From: Gymnothorax reevesii
Lineage: Eukaryota > Chordata > Actinopteri > Anguilliformes > Muraenidae
Assembly: GCA_029721435.1 (NCBI GenBank)
Contig: CM056586.1
Location: 73,118,607-73,182,606 of the forward strand
Length of the DNA: 64,000 nt
Direction of reading: 5' to 3'
Position 1 is the stretch's first letter. The number at the start of each line of letters is the position of its first letter. The translations under genes and the position numbers were made by a program. Below are positions 13,631 to 25,600 of this stretch, piece by piece. The notes under the pieces were generated by a model. The model did not search any database, was not told the DNA's origin, and saw nothing but the letters and a program-made list of their open reading frames with translations.

Positions 13631-16600
13631 TTTATTGAACCTCATGACTGGGGAAAGATAAAATACACATAAAATAGGCTACATGTAGCATAAAATCCTG
13701 AGTGGATTCCTGTCTATTCAGACCATTATCAGAGATCCCCTGACATTCAAGTCCAAACACAAGAGTTGAGACCCCGACCGCCTTCCATGGAGCGTTTCTG
13801 CTTTTGTGGAGAGGGGGCCAGGGTATTTCAACTCACAGGAAGAGGCCAAATACAGAACGACGGCATTAATATCCCACGCTATGGAATCCCATATCACGTG
13901 CCATCGGGAAATTGGCCCATCAGCCTTCTCAAAGCACCCTGTTGGATGTTCCAGATTTTGCTAATGTGATTTCCTTGTGTTGCAGCTCGTGTTATTGAAT
14001 TCAGGAAGCACATCAGAGACATTAAAGTGACTGAGAAGAAGCGAGCTGTTTTTGAGTGTGAGGTCTCTGAGCCAAACATACATGTGATGTGGATGAAGGA
14101 CGGACAGGAGCTGGAAGCATCTAACAAGTACGTCATTTCTTTAACTACCTTAAATTTCTCTTTTAGTACACAAAGCGAAAAAAGTATTTGCCCCCAAATC
14201 AATTTTTCCCATTTTTGCATATTTGTCTCACTGTAATGTTTCAGATCATCAAACTGTTTTTAATATGATTCAAAGATGACTTGAGTTAACACACTGGAGT
14301 TTTTAAATTATGATTCCTTTATTGAAGGAAAAAAGCTACCTACCTACCCTACCTGGCCTGATGTAAAAAAAATTAAGTAATTGGCTTCATAGTTACTAAA
14401 TCGACCAATTTACTAACTACTAATTGATTACTAACAGCCCATTCTAATCTACACATCACTTAAATAGAACCTGTCTGGCAATATTCAACAGCAGATGAGA
14501 AACACAGCAGCTGATATCTATCCGTTGGTATCTGTCAGTCCTCTGAGACTCTGGGAGTCCAGGAGACGGTGGTGAGAGCCTCCAGCCCAAAAGGACTAAA
14601 CTAGGAACCGTGGTGAACCTTCCCAGGAGTGACTGGCCACCAAAATTCATACAGGAGACTCATTGCCAGTTATTGCAAATGTCTGATTCCGGTTGTTTCC
14701 ACTAAAGGTGGCACAACCAGTCATTAGGTATAGAGGGGCAGTTATGTTTTCAAATGGCATGATTGTTCACCGTTAATGCTGCAATCAAATTGGGTCTCAT
14801 TTATAAACAGTGCACAGGGACAGAAATTATATGTAATCTAATTGCTTTACAGGTGTCAGATTTAGAAAAAACTAAGATGGCATTAAAAACCCAGAATTGA
14901 TGAGATTAAACACAAATGAAAAATTCCAAGTTAATCATGATTAATTGAATAATAATTGCAGGCATTTTTACTTACCCACAGTTTTCTAGATTAGGGAATT
15001 TTTTTTATTACAATTCGTTACTGCTTTGATTGAGGATGCAATATTTAGGTTTGGAATCCATGAAAGTTTTTACAGATAAGACATTTGTCTTTTTTGTATA
15101 TTAAGCTCTGATGGATGATCTGACACATTTAAATATGACAAAATGGACAAAAAATCGAAGAAATAAGGAAAAAGGCAAATACACTCTCACAGCACTGTAC
15201 AATAGTCCCTTTGCATTTATCATTTTTCAAGTGTTATCATCACTTTCTGGTCAAAAGATTTTAAAAAATAATGTTAATTGAAAACAGAGGTAATGCATGA
15301 CTTCCTTTCGGATAATGGCGTTTACACACGTTGAAAATTGGCGTATCTATGGTTGACTCAGAACCAGAGCAGTCACTCAACAAACTTAAACAAACATAAT
15401 CCATTCCATATTACTTATCAAACTATTATTTTTCTGTTTGCAGATACAAAACCATGACTGAGAAATTTGTGCATCGGCTGTTGATCCCGACTGTGCGTGT
15501 CTCTGATGCCGGGGAGTACTCTGTGGTCGCTGGTTCGAGCATCTCCAAGGCTCATCTCACTGTGGAGGGCCGGGACGTCAGGATTACAGAACCAAAGCAG
15601 AAGGAAATACCTGTAAATATCCACTCAACAGAAGACTGTTAAATCTGTGAAAGTGTACAATTATTATTTGATAAATATTAATTCATTTTTAAAATAGAAT
15701 AATTATAGGACATCATGGGCCTGATTTACTAAGACTTTTAGCACATGCAAAATCTTTTGGCCCATGCAAAACCAATAACATTGCCACTGATTGGTGCAAG
15801 GCAAGTACCCTGGCCAATCGTGGGCAATGTTATTGGTTTTGCACGGGCAAAAAGATTTTGCATGTGCTAAAAGTCTTCCTAAATCAGGCCCCATTTGTCC
15901 TTGTATGGTGTGAAAATTTTTGGAGTACCAGCTGAGTTACAGAAATAAATTTGTTTGGTATTGATTATTTGAGTTGCAATAGTTTTCTAAGGGTTTCATC
16001 AGTTGAAGTCAAAAATCCAGGTTCAGAAAGTAATAGTACTTATCACTGTATTGTTGTGGCGACACGGATTAGCAATTTAACACAGTTCTTAGGATCTATA
16101 AAGCTGTTTTTTTTCAAATTATAATATTGTTGGGTGTCCAAAAGTGAGATTAATTAACTTAAAATAGACTATTAAGAATCTTTTATTTCTTGGTCATATG
16201 ATTCCCGCTAGTCTTAAACCTCTAAAAGACCGGCTGTTTTTGTTGGACGTTCCTTCTACATGTTTTAACTAACGTTACTCTTGGAATTCATTTTACATAT
16301 TAACAGAAATCAGAAATACTTAAGTAGCCAGCCACAGATTCTCCTTGAAAGTATATCTAAACAGCTTTGTATTTTTTGACTCTGGCAGAAAATGAAGACA
16401 TGTCTTGTTGGTCAGTGGAGTACACGACAGAGCATTTGATGTTTTTGCCAAAATAAAAGTCAGCCTTTTTTCAGTGACCCTATGACAGGAGCAGTTGTCC
16501 ACATAAAAAAAATTATCTCTGCATAATGTCATTCTGTAGCTAGAGTTGAAAAAAATGTTGGAAATGAAGCGTTTAGAGCTGTTTGAAACCTGAGGTTTTT

Positions 16601-19600
16601 TAACACGGGGATTAGTTTTACAAATGGTAACCTCATTATTTGAATTTTTGGCCAAAAGTAAAACAAACATCCATCATTGTAACGCTATATCTAAAACTAT
16701 ACTTAAAAATATATGATAATATTATTCTAAGCATTCTGTCCAACTGTGTGACACAAATGATAATGTAACTTGCTTCCTTTTGTCAAAGTTGGGCAGATAA
16801 TCGGTCTGCTCTCCACCAGCAGGTAGAGATCAGATCACCTTGATGAATTAAAGGGTGGAAGCAAAGCAGAGCAGGAATTTTCTGAGACTTGGGGGCTTCT
16901 AGCGGTTTGTAATTAATCATGTGTGTTATTTCTCTTACTCAGTGCACCTGTAATGAGCCTTCAGTATCTGGTCATTATTCTGAGCTTTTGATTGCTTTTG
17001 CAGCCTGTTATTGGCCATTAACAACGTGAGGACTGAGCTGTGGTGGTAAAAGTGTAAATGTTCTATTCACAGATCATTTTAAAAATGAGATTTACAATTT
17101 TCTTGTCTTCTTCCCTTTAGGTTCTGGAGAGGCAGAGAGCTACAATTGAATTTGAAGTCAGTGAAGATGACGTTGAACCTCGTTGGCTGAAAAACGGGGT
17201 TGAAATTGACCTGTCTGTTGAGCGGAGGTTCAGCTATACAGTCATCAGGAGGGTCCATCGCTTGACGATCTCCGAGACCTACCGCAGCGACGCTGGGAAG
17301 TACACCTTCATTGCAGGCAGGAACAGGAGTGAAGTCACTCTGCATATCCAAGGTGGGCAGAATTCAGTTTTCATACGGGACCTTTGTCACATGATGCTGA
17401 AAAATGTTTTCCTGCTGTAAATATGAATACATTTTAGTCACAATCTAATTTTAAATCTCAGAATATTGCAAATAGTTTTGTGATGAATTACCATGATTGA
17501 AGGAAAACATCTTAATGTAATAAATGTAATAAACCAGAAATGTAATATGAAAATCTACAACTTGATTTCCCACAAACATAATAATTATTACATTTTGGGG
17601 GCCCTGTTTCATTTGTGGTATGCAATTAATAAACTGGTATTATGTTTATGGGAAACTTATTATGTTTATTTGATTATTATGTTTGTATTTGTATTACGTT
17701 TTTGGTTTATTACATATGTGAGACTTTTTTTTTAAATTTGCAGGTGCAACATCAAATTAGACCTCTATTCTGGCCAAAATTTAGCTCCAAATTTGTAATT
17801 ATGACTTATTCATTATACAGTCTTGAAAGAAGCCTACCGTGTGACTCATGCTCATCTTGCAGAGAGCAAGGTTTAAAGTGTTAAAAATAGGTGCACTGAC
17901 TGCCTCTGCTGCTGTTAAGTTAAATCAAGTTACAAAGCTACTAGTGACACTCTTACCTGACCTGGAATACCAATGTTGTACTTGGTGTAAAATATTCTCC
18001 TTCAGTATATCTGAAATGATTGATGAAGGTGTAAAACAATAGTAGTCATCAGAAACTGGGCATGATCTCCAGACCTCCTCCACTGTTAATAATGTGACTA
18101 AAGTACATTTTGTGGGTAATACTTCCTGAGAAGCGTAGCCATGATGTTGTGGAGTCTGTAATGCAATGGTAACCAGGCGCAGTTACCCACATGAATCATG
18201 TGTGCTGAGTGAATAACTTTATAGCAGTAGCCTCATATACGCACCGCATGTCTGTTTATGTTTCTTTCGGTTATCATCATTTCCAAATGTCTTAGTCTTT
18301 TGATGTCACGACCCTGTTTATTTTTTTCTTCAGTTCCTGAGCCTCCCCAGATCCTTAAGCAGATGGAGCCGCTGTGTGTGGAGGCCGGAAAGCCGGCCCG
18401 TTTCTCTGTGGAAGTTAAAGGAATCCCGCAGCCGCAGATTTCCTGGTACAAGGACTCTCAGGCCCTGTCAGCCGGGTTCAAGTGTAAATTCCTGCATCAC
18501 AGGGACGAGTACACATTGGCGCTAATCGAAGTCTTCCCAGAGGATGCAGCGATTTACAAGTGTGAAGCCAAGAATGACTTTGGCATAGCTACAAGCTCCG
18601 CCTCTCTGCATGTGGAAGGTAAAGGTGGCCAAATGATTCTGCAGCTACTTCTAAACCTCTTTTGCTTTAGCCGCAAAAACAAAAGCTAAATATGTCATGA
18701 TAATTTCTGGAGAAGTTGGGATGTAATGTGCAATCCGATGTAATAAAAGAGAACATCGATTTGCTTTGTGAGGGTTTTTTTTTTTAACAATGTGTTTTGA
18801 TAAAAACATTTAAAATTCCATTTCTGTCTTTCACTCCGGTAAAGTTCTGTATTTATTCATTAATTTCATGCAGGCAAACTTAGAGGAAATAATGATAATT
18901 ATTATTACTATCGTAGAAATATATTGTATTGAAGAGAGTTTCTTTTGCCCTCTTTTTAGTTCCAGAGGTTATTTCTCCTGATACTGGAGCCCCGGTGTCT
19001 CCCCCTGTCATGACATCTCCCATCCTCAGCACCTCTGCAACGGAGGGAGAATCTGCGCAATTCCAGTGCCACATATCTGGAGAAGGTACTGCACAGCTCA
19101 CAGTGTAAAACGTGTGTGTGTGTGTGTGTGTGTGCGTGTGTGCGTGTGTGCGTGTGTGCGTGTGTGTGTGTGTATGCATGCGTGTGTGCGTGCGTGTGTG
19201 TATTCGTGTGTGTATGCGTGTGTGTGCGTGTGTTTGCATACAAGTATGCTCAATTGAAGAAATGCAGGACAAAGTAGATTAACTCTCCCTGTTCCGTTCT
19301 CTAGACCTCACCGTCACCTGGCGTTTCCAGGACAAGGACATTAAACAGTCTGACACTTTCAGAATGTCCCGATTTGATGATAATTACCAGCTTGAAATTG
19401 TCAGGGTTTACCCCGGGGATCAGGGGAAGTATACTTGTGTCGCTAAAAACTCCTCTGGAATGGTGTCTTGCTCAGCTTTTCTGACGCTTCAAGGTGAAGG
19501 TAAGTACAAATTAATATTCATTTCTCAAAGCAATGAATACCATTAATGCGCCAGATGGAGCTGATTCAGAGCCTGTTCATGTTCCCCAATGACCGCCGTA

Positions 19601-22600
19601 GGGCAAATACATTAGTGTGAAATCCATCTGTATACCATAAAATACATGCAGTACATCTGTGTAGGTATGATTATGCCATGTACATTGTTTGCAATTTTCA
19701 AGTAGACCAAAGAAGCACAGGTGATTTTTTTCTTTTGCCATTATAAGGTGCAGAAGTTTTATTTGCCTATATTATACGATTAGTATGATCATAGAAGAGT
19801 GTGTAACCAATCCAGTCACACGGCAGCATTAGTTATATAATGGCTATATGCATTGTAAATGTAAAATACGGACATTTAAATGATTTAAATGCAAATATCT
19901 GAGAGTTTGATAGGCTGTAAATTGTGTTAATAGGATAATGTGAATATTTATTTTGAATCAAATGAAAAGTAATGCATCCTCAAGAAATAAAATCCACACT
20001 TTTAAATGTGATTCTTATCTTAACATGATTGTTCACTACAATGCCGAGGCCCGTTTGCATGGCTATATTCCCACCAAATGAGCAAACAAATTTGTATTTG
20101 TTTGCGCATCAAAACAAATTCTGACAATTGCCACCCTAATCAAGGAATTTTGGCCTTTTACCACATTTTGCGCGCTGAGCAGTTCCTGTAACATCTGCTG
20201 GATATGAAAGCTTAAAACTATGTGCACCTGAGTAGCTGCACGCTGCCAATAGGCTGTGCACTCCTTGTTGCATGATCGCCTGTAATCCGCAGTGCGACTG
20301 CGCACAGCACATTGAATACTTGGGAACAGTTGCCACCTTTATTCTTACCGCCAATGCTCACACTTAACTCTGTAATAAAGTGCTGATATTGCCAGTGATA
20401 GTTGTAGGATGTCGATTCATGCTTTAATGCATGGCTTGGGTAGATAAAATGAAAATCGGAGCAGCACCAATTATTTGGCGACTAGCATTTTGTCCCATGA
20501 TTTAAACTTAACAAGCAACAAAGTGATACAATCCTAACAATAGTTGTCTTCTTGGTGCAATTGCTGGTGAAACTTTATTTAAGGCCTCATGTTGCCAGAT
20601 TTGAACACATCTGGGACCAGAAAAAGACTTCATCTCATTTCAGTTCACATTCTTAATTTCAGGACAAAAAAGCATCAAAAACAAAGAATCCTAATAAAAA
20701 TGTAACACTGAAGTTGATATCTTTTAGCTTGCAATTAATTGCACTCTATTTGGATATTTAGACATTATTATATATTATAATATATAATATTATATATTAT
20801 ATATTATAATATTAATATTATATATTATAATATATAATATTATTTATACTGGTGAATATTTTTGCTTTATGTGGATAATACTTCTGAAGATTGATGGGAG
20901 CAAAATATTCCTGGTTAGTTGAAGACTAGGCTTGTAAGAAGAGGCTTGGTTCATACTAGTCCTATGCAACCATGTCAACCTTAAGAATTAGATCTTTTGA
21001 GTTGTGTTTGCCTTATCCGTTTTGGCAGACAATCGGAACGTCAGATAAATGCTGTCACTTTGAGTAAAACTTATTATGAACCATTTAATATCACGCAACT
21101 ACCCCCTGAATTTTGATTGTAGATTCATTTTGAGGGCGCTAAAGGCTATTGTGACATTGAATGTAGAACTCAAATACATATTTAAAAGGTTTAAGGGTCA
21201 ATGCAAACACATACCTTTTATCATTATATGATGATGATAATAATTCTGATGTGATTAAATCATGATTATTATATGATTAAACATTGGCGTGATTCTTTTC
21301 AGGGTTTAAGCAAAGTCAAGATAGTACATCCTTGTCTCCATGGAATACCTATACCAGTCTGTCTACTCGCATGACAAGTGAAAAGAAGCCAACAGTTGGT
21401 CAAAGGCCCGCTTTCATTCAGCCTATCGCAAGCTGCACGGTGCTTCATGGCGAAGTGGCCAGATTCCATGCTCGTGTGTCTGGGATGCCAAAGCCTGAAA
21501 TCAGCTGGTTTCACAATCAGCAGCCTGTTAAGCCTTCGAAAAATGTTGTCTTTCATTTCGATGAGATGACAACAATCGCTACGCTAATCATTGTGGATGC
21601 TTTCTTTGAGCATGCCGGACAATATACTTGCAAAGCAACCAATAATGCTGGAGAGGCATTTTGCACGGCTACCCTCACAGTAAAGGGAGAAGGTAAATTA
21701 CACCTGTTATTTGTTGTTTGTTGCTGTTTTATTAATCACCTACTAACGATCCTCGGTATCTCTTCTGTTGTCCACTCATCCGTTTCCAACGATTATTTTC
21801 AGTAAAAAAAGTTAGCAATTTGTGGTAATTCCTTATTGAGTGCTAGAAATTTAACTCTCTTTTTTCCAAACTGCGATACAGATGTGGCATATAATTAAGA
21901 GCCTGGCATCATTGTATTAATCGTACTTCCACCATGGTCAAGACAATGCTCTGATGTGCAATTGATCTGAGCTCCATCCATTTGTTCCTTCGACTCTTTT
22001 ATCTTTTGAGCAATAAAATCACATTTATCACTGAACTTAGCACTGAGCATGCCAAACATAACCTAACTTTTTTTTCAGGCTGATACTCTAACTGTCATTC
22101 CTTAATACTCTGTTTTTATTGCTCAGATGAAACAGTGAGAACTGTAGCTAGGCAAAGTGTTTCAAGCGCTGGAGACTCTGCAAAAGAAAGCGTCACCTCT
22201 CATTCCTTCAGTGAGACGTCCGTCTCCTCAGGGTTTACCCAGAAAGAGGAATCGTACTCAAAACAGACTCAGTCAGTGGAGAAGCAGACCTACAGTGGTC
22301 AGTTTGGGACAGGGTACGGGACGTCCACAATGAAGATCACTTCCTCTGTAAGAACAGTCGTCCACCAGAGTGGGGACGTGTCGGAGATGACCACTCCTGA
22401 GACGCCTGCTGTGCTGCTGGAACTGAATGATATCAGAGTGAAAATCGGTGGAGTGGCCCATTTTGTCTGCTCTTTCGATGGCCAGCCATTCACTGAGACC
22501 TCATGGGATCATAATGGAAGGAATGTCACAAACGCAGAGAGGATTAATTGCTCGCAAAATGGAGGAATGCTGACTCTCATTATTCACAATGTCCAAATCG

Positions 22601-25600
22601 GGGACCAGGGGCGTTATTGCTGTACGGTCAAAAATGCTCACGGCGAGAGCCGAACATCTGCAGAGCTAGTAGTGGAAGGTGGTTACAAGTTTTATTCCCC
22701 AGTATTGGCCCATTTCACCTCATTCTGCTTCAGTCTGACATGATGTTTACCATAAATTTTTATCCTCTAGAATGTAACAAGTCATAACAATACGTTTATT
22801 TACCTTCTCAATAATCAAAGATAATTCTTTGACATTTGCCTTAATACCATCTTCACATCCTACTAACATTCAGTATTTAAAGCTAAATTATCCTCTCACT
22901 TTTGTGTTATAATAATTTTCCCTAACTTTATTCTTACTCAGCTGAAGGAGCGTTTGCCAAAGCTGGAATCTCAGTCCCCGGTGATTCAGTAACTAGTGGT
23001 TCTCAAACTGAAAAAGAGCCCAGTCGCAGGCCTGCTGACCCAGCCAGGCAGGAGGCCTCGCATGAGCATGGAAGCTCACTGTCGTGGACGTACAGTTTAC
23101 AGCAAAAGCTCAAGCAAAATTACTTCCGCGACATTGCGGCCCTCAAAAAACCGGAATCCTGCATTGCGGCCATTGCGGAGCGCCTTCAGAAACTACCGCT
23201 AGAGCCGCCAGTGAAGTGTGGAGATGGCTTGTCTCTCTTCCTTGTCATGAAAGGATTATCCCCTCCATTTGTGGTCTGGCTGTACAATCAACTGATTGTC
23301 CAAGATTCCGCTTCATACTCCTTGAAGCACGACGGACCCCTGTGCTATTTAAGTGTAAAGGACTTTGGTCCTCGGCGAGACGATACTTACATGTGCAAGT
23401 TAGTCAATTCAGCCGAAGACCCCGCCTCCAGCACTCAACTAAGGGTGACCAAAGGTTGGCAAGTGCATGGTTTGGTCCTTCTTAATGATTATTTTGACAC
23501 TGGCCGCTCATTTCACTGCTTCATCCTGCCTTTATTCCACTGGATTGTTATTCAAGTGAAAAACCTCTAGTGCAGCACGTATGAGGATGCCTGGCAGGAT
23601 AAGGCATGGCAAAGAGGAAGATTCCTGCGCAGTTTCTTTTTTTTTCGCTTGGGCAATACATCTTGCTTTTAAAATGTCTTCTTAAAAAAAATGAAAATGC
23701 GACCTGAAAATAAACAAGCATGTCACAGTCTCGCCGACATCGATGCACAAGAATTTCTATTGGGCGTCTACATCTGCTTCTTTTTTTATTTTTTTGCTCT
23801 TATGTGATAAATTTGTGGCATTTTATCTGATGTTTCTCTTTTCTTTCTAGTGCCAAAAATGGAGTGGGATTCGTCTGCCAGAATTGTGGAGCAAGTTGAA
23901 GGTAAATGCTTTTTTCCATGTGCAATTTATGGAATATAATTGGCTGCAACCAGCCATTTCCCTCTGTTGGTTGTTGGGTCCACAAAAATGTCTTCAGCCT
24001 CGGGCGTTTTTGCCCTAAGAGGCTGAAATTTGACATGGATGCCAAGTGTGTGTGTGTGTATTTATGAAGGTGTGTGTTTGCGCACTTGCCATTTAGCTGA
24101 AAGGGGGCGTGGCTATTGGAACGGCCTATTGTAACTTTAAAATGGATTCATAGATTTGCACAAGATTTTGGTGAAAAATGAGTGACGTGCTGAAGGCAGC
24201 CTGTTGGCTGTCCATCCCTACGAGCAAAAATGAGGTGTGGTATTGGGAGAGGGATATACGAAAAAGTCACACAACTTCTGAAGAAGATTATATAACACGG
24301 CTAAACTTTGTTGAAAGACACTCATACGTACGCACAAGCAGATGAGCAGACATACACACGGTGTCCAAACACACAAATTTACCAAGCGCCCTTTTATATC
24401 TCATGATCCGGTTGTCGTAGACACTCGTGGGACGCATTATTGGACAACACAAAGTTCCTTTTCAATTGGTGATATTACATTCGCCCGCCCCTTTAGCCAA
24501 GTCCCGTTTAATAAGTCGTGAACATTTCTTGTTTACTCTTGTCAGTGGCACCATTGCACTCAACATAGGTCCTTTTTGTATTGATGGCTTGCCCCACCCC
24601 CTCACACACACACTTAATCACTCCCCCTTTCAAAACTCATCAACAGTTTGTTGCAGAATCTTGTGGGTGGCATTATAGCACTCAACAGAGTTCCTTTTTT
24701 TATTGGTATGGTTTAGCCCTGCCCCCTCTGCTTAAGCCACACCCCTTTCATAATTCATGTAGACGCTTGTGGGAGGCATCATAGGACTCAGCATTAAGTT
24801 AATATCTTAATGGTTAGCACCGCCCCCTTTACCTTAGCCATCCCCATTTCCATAACTTATTTGTTTCGTAGGAGACGTCACTGGACTGACCAGAGTTCAA
24901 TTTTACAGGCAACGATTTACCCCGCCCCAATACCTTAGCCACGCCCCATTTAATATTTAATGAACTGTTTTGCTGAGAGTCTTGAGGGAGGCGTCATTAG
25001 ATTCAGCCGAGATTCCTTTTCCAGCTTGAGTTAGCCCTGCCCCAAATTTTCCATGAAGGTTTAATGCCGTGAGATTGTATGTGTGAATACATGCAGGCAT
25101 GGAAGCATGGGTGTACGTGGTCGCAATTTTTGTGAAATTGTTCCCGTTTACTGACAGGGTCCTGTTTGATATGTACTTGTTTTGTTTTGATCATATCTTA
25201 AACAATCAGGACATTGATTTTTTTCCAGATTGATCTTAAAATTGCTGTTATATATGGGCTGTTATATATATCTCCTTCCAACATTCTTAAGTTGCTCAGT
25301 TTCGGCCAAAACTCTTGTTGCTATGTTGAAAGCATGCAGAAATTAGGTCTGTTTTCTTGCTACAAAAGCATTGCGTTTACGAGATGAGCAGCATCACAGT
25401 TCCATGTTGACAGTCGTTATCGGTTGTGCTTCCTCCCTGAGTTATTTTCACCGTACTCGCCAAATGTAGCAATAGTTATTGTGGAAAGCTCAAACATGTT
25501 GTCTTCGTCAATTTTTAGCTTTCACTTCCCTGCATAAAGTGACAAAGCAACTTCGCAACTCAAGGTGAAATTTAAATTTAGCCGGGAATTCAAACATGGT

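Noticed and set aside
12849..13970. Open frames of 67-121 codons as possible titin exons
   Set aside because: No Ig or PEVK features and no matching splice phase; the I11 to I12 join is complete without them.
18880..19272. His/Thr-rich minus-strand frames
   Set aside because: They are translations of the GT microsatellite in the intron splitting I15.
23455..23570. Read-through of the weak GTTGGC donor giving a short alternative C-terminus
   Set aside because: Open for 38 codons only, with no polyadenylation signal or protein likeness; the downstream exons are in phase with a splice at 23454.
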